In this document: piece by piece, positions 1 through 7,384 of the stretch | How positions within the stretch are numbered: the first letter of the stretch is position 1 | Layout: each line of letters opens with the position of its first letter | Source of the DNA: Bacteroidota bacterium | GTDB lineage: Bacteria; Bacteroidota; Bacteroidia; Cytophagales; Cytophagaceae | Length of the DNA: 64,000 nucleotides | Assembly: GCA_023391415.1 (NCBI GenBank) | Contig: JAEWAY010000012.1 | Coordinates: forward strand, 1-64,000 | Direction of reading: 5' to 3' | The notes under the pieces: generated by a model | The model's database searches: none | What the model was told of the DNA's origin: nothing | Seen by the model: the letters and a program-made list of their open reading frames with translations, nothing else | Translations under genes and position numbers: made by a program

Positions 1-55
1 CACGAAGGATCTGCATCTTCTGTTCTACACTAAAATGTCTTCTTGTTTTTCCCAT
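1..55 (-). CDS. IS3-like transposase OrfA, N-terminal 18 residues only
   Basis: This is the start of a small basic DNA-binding protein: ATG at 55, then a lysine/arginine-rich stretch and the FSVEQKMQIL segment typical of the first helix of IS3/IS150-type OrfA proteins. The rest lies outside the window. In complete elements OrfA binds the terminal repeats and a programmed frameshift produces the OrfAB transposase. The identification rests on 18 residues plus the nearby repeat-like end. Confidence 0.5.
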   Translation of the reverse strand, partial: MGKTRRHFSVEQKMQILR

Positions 56-109
56 TTCATTTACTAAATTAACTCTACTAAATTATTTCCCAAATTTAGT
101 CCAGTTCAT
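1..109 (-). mobile_element. End of an IS3-family-like insertion sequence, cut by the window edge
   Basis: Reading the minus strand, a start codon at 55 opens a frame that runs off the window and begins MGKTRRHFSVEQKMQILR, which resembles the helix-turn-helix start of IS3-type OrfA transposases. About 50 bases upstream lies TGAACTGGACTAAATTTGGG (minus strand, from about 108), which has the TG start and position expected of a terminal inverted repeat. Only the left end is visible, so the exact IS, its completeness and any target duplication cannot be judged. Confidence 0.6.
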
Positions 110-147
110 TAGGGGGCTAGGACAATAGGAATTTCACACGTGGAATA

Positions 148-567
148 TTATGACTTGTTTTTATTGTGGTAGTTGATCATCCAGCGAATGCCGAATTTAT
201 CAATAAGCGATCCGTAATAATCGCCCCAAAACATGTCGGCCATGGGCATTTCCACATTGCCGCCTTCAGAAAGCGCTTTGAAGATCCGGTCCGCTTCATT
301 CCGGCTGTCGGACGAGTAGGAAATATAGCTGTAGTTGCCCATGTTCAGTTTATGTCCGGCTGATCTCAGGATATCGGACGCCATCAATATATTGTCGCCA
401 ACAGGCAAGGCGACGTGCATCGCTCTTTCTTTTTCATCTTCATTATCGAAGCCAGGAACGTCTTTCATCTTTTGGATATACAATTCGCCACCCAATATGG
501 ATTGGTAGAATTTAAAGGCTTCTTCCGCGGTGCCGTCAAAGTTTAAATAAGGATTTATCTGAGCCAT
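148..567 (-). CDS. VOC-superfamily (PhnB-like) protein
   Basis: This 139-residue protein belongs to the vicinal oxygen chelate fold, PhnB/glyoxalase-like branch. It starts INPYLNFDGTAEEAFKFYQ and has the LGGEL turn, the typical opening of PhnB proteins in which a paired beta-alpha-beta-beta-beta unit forms a metal or ligand pocket. The later MADMFWGDYYGSLIDKFGIRW segment (split in the family as W-G-D-xx-G-xxx-D-xx-G-x-xW) is the second half of the fold. Length is normal for the family. Its substrate is unknown; relatives include resistance proteins and uncharacterised hydrolases. A second VOC gene follows upstream on the same strand about 30 bases away, so the two may be cotranscribed. Confidence 0.85.
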   Translation of the reverse strand: MAQINPYLNFDGTAEEAFKFYQSILGGELYIQKMKDVPGFDNEDEKERAMHVALPVGDNILMASDILRSAGHKLNMGNYSYISYSSDSRNEADRIFKALSEGGNVEMPMADMFWGDYYGSLIDKFGIRWMINYHNKNKS

Positions 568-596
568 AGTTTTATGTGTTTTGATTGAATATGGTT

Positions 597-989
597 TTAT
601 TTCATGGAGTACAAGCCAAACGTGTTTCCTTCACTGTCTACGCAGATGCTACAGAAACCATGTTCTCCCAGAGACATTTTGGATTTATGTACAACGCCTC
701 CCGCTGGTTTCACTCTGCTTTCTTCCACACTGCAATCTTCGCAGGGAAAATAAACAATGGTTGTCGTAGCGTAATTTTCAGCGCGGCGGACTCCTTCCAT
801 CTGTATCAGCGCCCCGCTTACTCCTACGCCTTCAGGATCGGAGGGAAAAAAGGCCATTTTATAATCTCCGGTTTCGGTTACGGCGGGGGTGTCCTCAAAG
901 TCCAGGCCTAATACCGAATGATAAAATTTTTTCGCTCTTTCGATGTCGTCAACATAAATTTCGAACCAGCATACAATGTTCTTTGGCAT
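597..989 (-). CDS. VOC-superfamily glyoxalase-like protein
   Basis: This 130-residue protein has the classic VOC layout: an N-terminal WFEIYVDDIERAKKFY strand-helix unit, a middle GVSGALIQMEG segment, and a C-terminal GEHGFCSICVDSEGNTFGLYS module. The second half matches the part of glyoxalase/bleomycin-resistance proteins that supplies a metal-ligand glutamate (here in GEHGF) and the DSEGN turn. The substrate is unknown. It lies on the same strand as the PhnB-like gene at 148-567, but the two proteins belong to different VOC branches and are not a recent duplication. A TATCTTTG -7 element sits about 25 bases before its start. Confidence 0.85.
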   Translation of the reverse strand: MPKNIVCWFEIYVDDIERAKKFYHSVLGLDFEDTPAVTETGDYKMAFFPSDPEGVGVSGALIQMEGVRRAENYATTTIVYFPCEDCSVEESRVKPAGGVVHKSKMSLGEHGFCSICVDSEGNTFGLYSMK

Positions 990-1014
990 AACTTTCTATT
1001 TTATTTTTGTATTT

Positions 1015-1022
1015 CAAAGATA
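1015..1022 (-). promoter_or_regulatory. Candidate -7 promoter element (TAnnTTTG)
   Basis: The minus strand reads TATCTTTG here, a perfect match to the Bacteroidota -7 consensus, 26 bases upstream of the VOC gene start at 989. I could not find a convincing -33 element, so this is a partial match only. Confidence 0.4.
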
Positions 1023-1030
1023 TCACTGAA

Positions 1031-1389
1031 TCAAAAGGCGATAGAAGGTATGTTTTGCCTTTTATAAGGGGGATTTGTGACATTTTGTTTATTTTTATCA
1101 GTACAAAACTGAAAAAACTCCACACGCGTCTTTCCATTTTGCTGACATACGAATACAGGCTTTTGAGTCTCGTAGCCATAGTCGACGTATTTGAAACTGT
1201 AAACCGTTGTATTTTCCGCTTCGAGCATGTCGTATAATTCTTCAACAGAGGACGCGCTCCAGTTTAGCGACTCAGGCTCGATGGTGTCCAGACGCCTTCT
1301 TTAGGTGGAAAATAAAGGGTTTGGGCTGATATGGATAAAAATCCGGTCATGAAGTTTAAGAAAAGCAATCCGGGAAAGAATAATTTCAT
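1031..1389 (-). pseudogene. Broken secreted beta-lactamase-family serine hydrolase (N-terminal remnant)
   Basis: ATG at 1389 opens a signal-peptide-like stretch (MKLFFPGLLFLNFMTGFLSI, then SAQ) followed by TLYFPPKEGVW, close to the mature start of Bacteroidota class C beta-lactamase-fold hydrolases. At about 1285-1295 the frame shifts by one base: the other frame continues TIEPESLNWSASSVEELYDMLEAEN, which is the expected next segment (PESLGW...ELY..LEEN in relatives). That frame then gives PVFVCQQNGKTRVEFF, weakly like the family's AFIVLKNGKIVLEKYF strand, and ends at 1031. No SxxK catalytic region remains. The gene is therefore both frameshifted and truncated. The family call is from memory of relatives and depends on a short region. 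Confidence 0.55.
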
Positions 1390-1501
1390 TGGGTAGAATA
1401 TGGTCGACATTCGTTGGCGAAACATAAGAACCAATCATTTTCCCTTGACGTAAAAAATCCTTTCGCGGTTCACTTTTCTTAAGATTATATTTTCGAGGAA
1501 G

Positions 1502-2255
1502 TTATTGAGCGAGATAGCCTCCGTCTATATTATAATAGGCTCCGGTCACAAAAGAAGCTTTCTCGGAATTCAGCCACAAGGCGAGCTCGGCGACTTCCTC
1601 CGCGGTTCCCAACCGACCTGTCGGATGCAGGCCTACCAGTGTTTCGATGGCGTCTTCACCCAGTGTTTCCAATACCAATGGAGTCATGATATAGCCGGGA
1701 CCGATGCAGTTGACGCGTATTTTTTTGTCGGCGTACTCCAGCGCCGCCGCTTTGGTAAGTCCTATCTACTCCATGTTTGGAAGCCACATAAGCGGGAGAT
1801 CGTTTTGTTCCTACCGCGCCCAGTATGGAAGCCACGTTGACAATGCTTCCTCCTCCGGCTTCGGCTATGGCGGGAATTTGATAATGAAGGCCGTAAAAGA
1901 CTCCGGACAGGTTTATAGAGATCACCTTATCCCAGCCATCGAGGGGATATTTGGCGACAAGCTCCACAGGTCCGCCTATTCCCGCGTTGTTTACCGCGAT
2001 ATTCAGCCGTTTATACTTGCTTAAGGTTTGTTCGACCAGTTTTTTGTTGTCGTGGGTGTTCGAAGTATCGATGTGCTGGAAAAACGCTTCTCCTCCTGTT
2101 GAAACGATTTTTTCCACGGTCTCTTTTCCTCCTTTTTCGTCCAGGTCGGCAACAACGACTTTAGCTCCTTCTCCGGCGTACAGCAAGGCCATGGCTCTTC
2201 CTATTCCTGAACCGGCTCCGGTTATGATAGCGACTTTATTTTCAAGTAGTTTCAT
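1502..2255 (-). pseudogene. Short-chain dehydrogenase/reductase, interrupted by one frameshift
   Basis: A complete SDR of about 250 residues is present in two frames. The first part (2255 down to about 1768) has the NAD(P)-binding TGAGSGIG motif at residues 12-19, NNAG, the catalytic Ser in the VNVASILG strand and YVASK with the catalytic Tyr/Lys. At about 1762-1770 one extra base shifts the frame; the next frame reads on as GLTKAAALEYADKKIRVNCIG and then ITPLVLETLGED-type sequence to the IDGGYLAQ terminus at 1502. Apart from this base everything looks intact, so it is either a young pseudogene or a base error. The closest family type is FabG/glucose-1-dehydrogenase-like; the substrate is unknown. 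Confidence 0.8.
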
Positions 2256-2567
2256 GATGATTGAAAGATGATTAAAAAGGGTTGAAATTTGATAAATAAT
2301 AGGCGCGACATATCCGCCTTTTGTTATTTGAGTCTAACTAAGTACCAGATTGTTTGTTGGAAAAAGCGGCTGGTTAGCGGCTGGTTTAAAGTTGGCTACT
2401 TGATTCAGAACGCGATTTTGAAGGTATTGGAGGAGCAAGACCAGCTAGCTTGTTGGAGGGTGAAAACAAACCGGAAATCTGGATTTGTGGCGGTCGCGGC
2501 CGAGTAAAAAAAAATTATAGCCGGAGTATCGGGATTGACGACTTTCTCAGGTTTTACTATCGTCCAT
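2256..2567. other. Gene-free interval
   Basis: The 312 bases between the SDR start and the MBL hydrolase stop hold no convincing gene. Short open frames here show no recognisable motif or start context. It includes the SDR gene's upstream region. Confidence 0.5.
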
Positions 2568-3392
2568 TCATATTTCGTGTCCGAACAGGTCGCCCTGGAC
2601 ATAACGCGGTGTCGGGATCCCGCGCTTCGAGCGTAGAGTGAATACCGGAGTTTCCTGATAGCGGGAGGTTAGTACGATTTCGGTTTCGCCCGCTCCTGTC
2701 AGAAACAATTCCCGCGCTTTTTCCGGATAATTATTGTCTTTGGATATATGGGAAAGAAAAAGATGGCTTAAATCGTTCGCCCGATGCCTGATAAAGAGTT
2801 CGAAAGCCTGTTGATTGGACAAATGTCCGCGTTCGCCACCGACGCGGCGTTTTAAATAATATGGGTACGGGCCGTTGGCCAGCATCTGATCGTCGTAATT
2901 GGTTTCGAGAAATACAGCCTGACACTGGCTGAAATGTCGGATGACCTGTTCACATGGCTCCCCAATATCGGTCATGACCCCCACGGTGGTCGATCCATCG
3001 CTGACGATAAAGCTTTGCGGGTCTCCCGCGTCGTGTTTTTTTGGAAAAGAGGTTACGCTCAGGTCGCCGATCCGGATAGGCGTATGAGGGGCGAGTCGCA
3101 GCGTATGGGCTGGCGGCAGGTCTATGGGCATATTGGCCAGAGTGCGGGGAGTAATATATACCGGTAGCTGATATTTTTTCGAGATCCGTACAATTCCGCG
3201 GATATGATCGGTATGTTCGTGGGAGATAAAGACAGCTTTCACCATTCCTATGTTTAGTCCCAATCTTTTCATCCGTTGTTCGGTTTCCCGGCAACTGATA
3301 CCAGCGTCGATCAATACGGCTTCGCGTTGGTTGCCGACATAGTAGCAGTTGCCATTGCTACCGGAAGCGATCGCTGTTACGTACAATTCCAT
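2568..3392 (-). CDS. MBL-fold metallo-hydrolase, WalJ/YycJ-like
   Basis: This 274-residue protein is a metallo-beta-lactamase-fold hydrolase of the WalJ/YycJ group, small soluble enzymes thought to act on nucleic acids. It opens with TAIASGSNGNCYYVG, typical of the group, and carries the metal site HEHTDH at residues 58-63 after VFISH. Further ligand-bearing turns are DIGEP, ETNYDD and the C-terminal LFLSHIS. Length is normal. It has no signal peptide. In Firmicutes the relative sits beside WalK/WalR; here the neighbours are murI and the broken SDR gene, so the role is inferred only from the fold. Confidence 0.88.
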   Translation of the reverse strand: MELYVTAIASGSNGNCYYVGNQREAVLIDAGISCRETEQRMKRLGLNIGMVKAVFISHEHTDHIRGIVRISKKYQLPVYITPRTLANMPIDLPPAHTLRLAPHTPIRIGDLSVTSFPKKHDAGDPQSFIVSDGSTTVGVMTDIGEPCEQVIRHFSQCQAVFLETNYDDQMLANGPYPYYLKRRVGGERGHLSNQQAFELFIRHRANDLSHLFLSHISKDNNYPEKARELFLTGAGETEIVLTSRYQETPVFTLRSKRGIPTPRYVQGDLFGHEI

Positions 3393-3548
3393 TCATTCGA
3401 AATTCGCTATTAAAACTCAATCGGGCAACTATTATTTTTTTGTTTTGACGGAAAATATCCTGCTGGCTATATTAAAGACGGGTATGAAAAATACATCCCG
3501 TTTTTATAGATCACGCGGGGACGGCTTGCTATTTAAAAGAATCCGGTC

Positions 3549-4376
3549 TTATATCTTGAAAACTTCGGCTTTTATCGGAGCGCCAAAAAAAACACCGGCT
3601 TTTCGTTCAAAATCCTGGGCTGAATCCGTAGTATAAAACGCGCGCGCGCCGTTTTTGCCGCAAGATTGTTCTATTTCCGGATGTCTTTCCAGATAGTTTC
3701 GTAAAGCGGCGGCTACGATTTCTCCCTGATTGAGAATCTTGACGCCGGGTGGCGAGAATTGTCTGATTTTGTCGTATAAAAAAGGATAATGCGTACAGGC
3801 CAATACAAGAGTGTCTATCTGATTCGCCCGCTCGAATAGTTGGTTTAGATATTGACGCGTGAAGTAATCAGCGCCAGGTTTGTCGTATTCCATGTTTTCT
3901 ACCAATGGTACCCACATCGGACAGGCTTGCTGGTATACGCTGATGTCTGGAAAAAAACGGTTGATTTCGATCACGTAGGATTCGGAGTCGATGGTTGCCG
4001 GGGTCCCGAGTATGCCGATATGCCCGCTTTGAGTATGGAAGCCTACCGTTTCCGTAGTAGGTCTCAGAATACCCAGAATCCGGCGATTCGTGTCGATCTG
4101 AGGCAGATAGTTCCGCTGGATGGTGCGCAGCGCCTTGGCGGAAGCGGTATTGCAGGCCAATATGATCAGGCGACATCCTTGTTCAAAAAACAGGTATTCG
4201 CAGCATTCCTGCGTATATTTCAGAATAGAGTCGAAGGATCGGGTGCCGTAGGGAGCTCTGGCATTGTCGCCAAGGTATGCATAGTCATAATCCGGTAGTG
4301 TTTTCAACACTTCCTTCATAATAGTTAGTCCACCTACACCAGAGTCGAATATCCCGATTGGGCCTCGCTTTGTCAT
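3549..4376 (-). CDS. murI: Glutamate racemase MurI
   Basis: MurI converts L-glutamate to D-glutamate for peptidoglycan stem peptides in the cytoplasm. The protein is 275 residues, normal for the family. It has the substrate-binding DSGVGGLT at 11-18, the first catalytic cysteine (Cys75) in ACNTAS and the second (Cys194) in ACTHYP, so both proton-transfer residues are present. The start at 4376 is followed immediately by the conserved GPIGIFDSG opening. It stands alone, 156 bases upstream of the MBL hydrolase on the same strand. Confidence 0.96.
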   Translation of the reverse strand: MTKRGPIGIFDSGVGGLTIMKEVLKTLPDYDYAYLGDNARAPYGTRSFDSILKYTQECCEYLFFEQGCRLIILACNTASAKALRTIQRNYLPQIDTNRRILGILRPTTETVGFHTQSGHIGILGTPATIDSESYVIEINRFFPDISVYQQACPMWVPLVENMEYDKPGADYFTRQYLNQLFERANQIDTLVLACTHYPFLYDKIRQFSPPGVKILNQGEIVAAALRNYLERHPEIEQSCGKNGARAFYTTDSAQDFERKAGVFFGAPIKAEVFKI

Positions 4377-4516
4377 ACTCCGTAATATATTGATTGGCTC
4401 ATACGCGGTTTTAAAACCGGTATCTCGCGGATAAAGTTAACAAAAGAACACTGAATAAGCCGCGTTACGGATTATTATAAAGCGGGAGATATAGTCACGC
4501 TGGTTTTACCGCCGAC

Positions 4517-4563
4517 GCTTCCGGCCCTCGCCCGAACCTGATGTCCGGACGAGGACCGGAAGC
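4517..4563. repeat. Long stem-loop downstream of the DUF4465 gene
   Basis: GCTTCCGGCCCTCG at 4517-4530 pairs with CGAGGACCGGAAGC at 4550-4563 with one mismatch, leaving a 19-base loop. It lies 19 bases after the stop of the minus-strand DUF4465 gene. No run of T follows on either strand, so it may be a 3'-end stabiliser or Rho-dependent end rather than an intrinsic terminator. Confidence 0.6.
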
Positions 4564-4581
4564 CGTCACGCGGAGAGTGTA

Positions 4582-5574
4582 TTAATACTTGATAAATGGT
4601 TTATGCGCGATAGCGTCTTCTGATTCCAGGGTAAGTATATACGCGCCACTGTTTAGGAAGTCAAGGTACTGGACGATATGGCTTCCATGAAGTCCGCTGG
4701 CCTGATGTACTACTTTGCCGTTCAGGTCGGAGACGCGTAATGTCGTGTTATGATGGCCTGGCCATTTGATGGTCAACTGGTTTTGGACCGGATTCGGATA
4801 TAGCTCGACTTTGTCGCTTTGTACTTTTCTTATACTGGTAACGACCTGGTCATTGAAGTTGTCCATAGCGAAATACTCCGGCGTGTTTACGCCATATTCT
4901 CCAACATCCGACGATGACATGGAAAATACCAGACTATCCACCTGACCCAGGGCGGTCAGATCCACCCATTTCCATGTATCGACAATATAATCCTGAGTGT
5001 TGTCTTCGAATCGGAAATCGGCCAGATAAAACTCTACCACATCGGGTTTCTTTTCATGGGCGAGAAATCCTTCTATAGTAAGTAAAAACCAATCGGGATC
5101 ATTGCCGGTAGCGCCACCGAATTTTTTAGCGAAATCATCGCCGTCTCTCATGCTCAGAGCCGCGTATGTAGAGTTGGTCGCGTAAAATCCCGATATGGTA
5201 GTTCCCTCCTCGCTCACGTCCGATAGCTTGACGGACGCCCTGAAATTGCCTATCGCGTAGTTGGCGGAACCATTATAGCCTTCTCCGGTAATGGCGCTGA
5301 AGTCATTGGTATAACCCTTGGAAATGACGTCTGTTGAGTTTGAATAGGCGAATCCCATCCAGCTACTATATTCGGTCGAGTATGAGTTGTGAAAATACGC
5401 GTCGCCACTCCGGAAACCTCCGGAAAGATCGCTCCCGTTCCAATGCGCTTCGGGCGTCAGCGACAGGTCGTCGAACGTGGATACGTTTTGCGCTTCGAGT
5501 GTTTTCGTCGCCAGTAAGAATATAGTGCCGAAAAGGCTCATTCTTGTTGAAATTAAGCGGTAGATTTTTTTCAT
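4582..5574 (-). CDS. DUF4465 protein with type IX sorting tail, cobalamin-riboswitch controlled
   Basis: This 330-residue protein is probably secreted and attached at the cell surface. The first 29 residues form a signal peptide ending near LEAQN. The body (about 30-255) has the DUF4465 signature: a beta-rich domain with FRSGDAYFHN, YSSWMGFAYSN, the NYAIGNF segment and a late EYFAMDNF strand. The last 75 residues are a Por secretion tail (VELYPNPVQNQLTI..., ending PFIKY) that directs type IX export. A cobalamin riboswitch lies about 145 bases upstream on the same strand with no gene between, so expression should fall when B12 is plentiful. I infer a role in capturing B12 or a corrinoid outside the cell; no ligand residues can be read from the sequence. 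Confidence 0.88.
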   Translation of the reverse strand: MKKIYRLISTRMSLFGTIFLLATKTLEAQNVSTFDDLSLTPEAHWNGSDLSGGFRSGDAYFHNSYSTEYSSWMGFAYSNSTDVISKGYTNDFSAITGEGYNGSANYAIGNFRASVKLSDVSEEGTTISGFYATNSTYAALSMRDGDDFAKKFGGATGNDPDWFLLTIEGFLAHEKKPDVVEFYLADFRFEDNTQDYIVDTWKWVDLTALGQVDSLVFSMSSSDVGEYGVNTPEYFAMDNFNDQVVTSIRKVQSDKVELYPNPVQNQLTIKWPGHHNTTLRVSDLNGKVVHQASGLHGSHIVQYLDFLNSGAYILTLESEDAIAHKPFIKY

Positions 5575-5719
5575 TTAAAATTAGGAAAATTTAGTTGCTT
5601 AAATGATTCAAAAACATACGCTTCGAATGGCAAAAAATGGATCGGGTCGTTTCCGTATGGGAAACGAGCAGAGGTCCTATTCCTTACTTTTTCTCCGAAA
5701 GTATGAATTTTTTGAACTA

Positions 5720-5880
5720 TGGCAGGTCTTCTGACTTTACCCCCTGTATCGCCTTCCCGCGGTAATTCACAGTGGCGTTGATTGATACAGGTCTTTTTCG
5801 GGCTTACAGCAGCGGGAACTGTTCCGGATTTTCACCGGATTCCCTTTTAATCCGCCCGGAGGCGGAACCATACTCCGCGA
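5720..5880 (-). promoter_or_regulatory. Cobalamin (B12) riboswitch
   Basis: On the minus strand the conserved blocks occur in order: AAAAGGGAATCCGGTGAAAA with the partner TCCGGAAC, the core GCTGCTGTAAGCCC, the B12-box part CGCCACTGTGAA, CGGGAAGG, and GTCAGAAGACCTGCC at the 3' end. This is the standard cobalamin aptamer. The 3' end lies about 145 bases before the DUF4465 start. A small hairpin (CGTTTCC/GGAAACG near 5648-5666) between aptamer and gene could be part of the expression platform. Confidence 0.95.
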
Positions 5881-6024
5881 CAAATATACCGCGTTATCTA
5901 TCGAAAATAAACTTCTGGAGGAAGAATCATGACCGAAAAAAGTTTTGCCAGGGCGGGAAGGGTTTTGATGGTCGGACTTTTTGTAGTTGGATCACTCATA
6001 TTCAGGTTGACATGAAACGCGGGA

Positions 6025-6048
6025 GGCGCGTCGATCATCCGACGCGCC
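6025..6048 (-). terminator. Stem-loop ending the RND efflux operon
   Basis: GGCGCGTCG at 6025-6033 pairs perfectly with CGACGCGCC at 6040-6048 around a 6-base loop, 22 bases after the TolC stop on the minus strand. The downstream tract is only weakly T-rich. It separates the efflux operon from the riboswitch transcript. Confidence 0.5.
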
Positions 6049-6070
6049 CGATTCGGGATGGCAAGGCTCG

Positions 6071-7384
6071 CTATAAGCCGGCGAGCTCTCCTGTCAGGCG
6101 TAATAGTTCGGCTTCCAGCGCTTTTACGTCGTAGACCGCCTGTAGATAACTGTCCTGGGCGTTGATGTATTTTAGCTGTATATCCCGGAGCTCCACATTG
6201 CCGATAAGCCCGTTCTTAAACTTTTCAACAGCGATGTCCAGATTCATTTTCGCGGCGTTTTCGTTGCCATATTGTAGTCTGGCGAGCTCAAGGCTTACTT
6301 TGTATCGCTGGTAGAGCTTGTAGACGGTATTGTTGATTTCCAGGTTTCTTTGTTGCTCTTCCAGTTGGGAAGACTCCATCTGGATTCTGGCGATAGCCTG
6401 ATTTCTGCGAACCTGACTTCCATTGAATACGTTCAGATGCCCGGAGATACCCGCTGTGGGCGCGTGGGTACGGTTTTCGATCGCGAATCCCGCGGGATTT
6501 TTGGAATATACATAACTGTACCCGGTATACACATTGAACTGTGGAGAATATTGCGACTTCCAGTAGCGTTCATTGAGCCTTGATAGTTCAATGTTTTTTC
6601 TGGCGATATGGAGATCGGTGTTTTCTTCCTGAACTCGCTTGTATACCGCTTCATAGTCGAGTTCCCTGTCGATGAACAGAGTATCCGCGATCGTGAAGTT
6701 AGTCGCCGGATCCCGTCCCATGAGCAGGTTCAGGTCGCCTTTCAAGGTGTTGATCAGCGCGATCTGGCTGATATAGCCGGAACTGTCGTTGTTGAAATCG
6801 ACCATCGCCTGATAGACATCTGTTTTGGACGCTCCTCCTATCTTGTACTTGTAGTTGACAAGGCGTTTGCGCTCATCGGATAGTTCCAACGCGTTTTTTA
6901 GTACATTTATCCTCATTTTGTTCGCTACGAGGCTGTAGTAGTTCATCAGCACCTCGGACAATGTACGTTCCACGACAAGGCGGGCTTCCAGGTCTTTCAG
7001 GTTTTGAAATTCGTTGAGACTATGTTTTGTAATAATTACGTCAAAACCTTTGAAAATTTTCCAGTTTATCATCAGGCCGGCGTTGGTGCTGGAAATCGGG
7101 GCCCAGTCTATCACTCTGGTTGTTCCGTCATTACGCTCCTGTATGGAATGACTGTAACCTGTTTCCCTTTTCGCGTCCATGGAAACAACGGGAAGAAAGC
7201 CGGCGTTGGCTATGGTATTGTTTTTTTCAGCGATATCTATTTCTTTTTTTACCAATTGAATAGAATAATTATTCTGAAGCGCCAGGTGTATGGCCTGTTC
7301 AATTGTGAGTAAATCCTGCGCTCCGACATGCTGAAACAGAGAGATAAAAATGATGTTAATAAACAGAATATTCGCGGGCTTCAT
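6071..7384 (-). CDS. TolC-family outer-membrane efflux protein (RND operon)
   Basis: This 437-residue protein is the outer-membrane channel of the RND system. A signal peptide (about residues 1-22, ending VGAQD) precedes LLTIEQAIHLALQNNYSI, the usual start of the first helical hairpin in TolC proteins. Two internal halves, each rich in long heptad-like helices, follow; the second half ends VELRDIQLKYINAQDSYLQA, the conserved final helix. It is the third gene of the operon: its start lies 29 bases inside the end of the pump gene in another frame. It should trimerise and dock with the adaptor encoded at 10452-11555. Confidence 0.92.
   Translation of the reverse strand: MKPANILFINIIFISLFQHVGAQDLLTIEQAIHLALQNNYSIQLVKKEIDIAEKNNTIANAGFLPVVSMDAKRETGYSHSIQERNDGTTRVIDWAPISSTNAGLMINWKIFKGFDVIITKHSLNEFQNLKDLEARLVVERTLSEVLMNYYSLVANKMRINVLKNALELSDERKRLVNYKYKIGGASKTDVYQAMVDFNNDSSGYISQIALINTLKGDLNLLMGRDPATNFTIADTLFIDRELDYEAVYKRVQEENTDLHIARKNIELSRLNERYWKSQYSPQFNVYTGYSYVYSKNPAGFAIENRTHAPTAGISGHLNVFNGSQVRRNQAIARIQMESSQLEEQQRNLEINNTVYKLYQRYKVSLELARLQYGNENAAKMNLDIAVEKFKNGLIGNVELRDIQLKYINAQDSYLQAVYDVKALEAELLRLTGELAGL

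Noticed and set aside
2405..2602. A 65-residue minus-strand open frame overlapping the end of the MBL hydrolase gene
   Set aside because: It overlaps a well-supported gene in another frame and has no recognisable motif or composition of a real protein.
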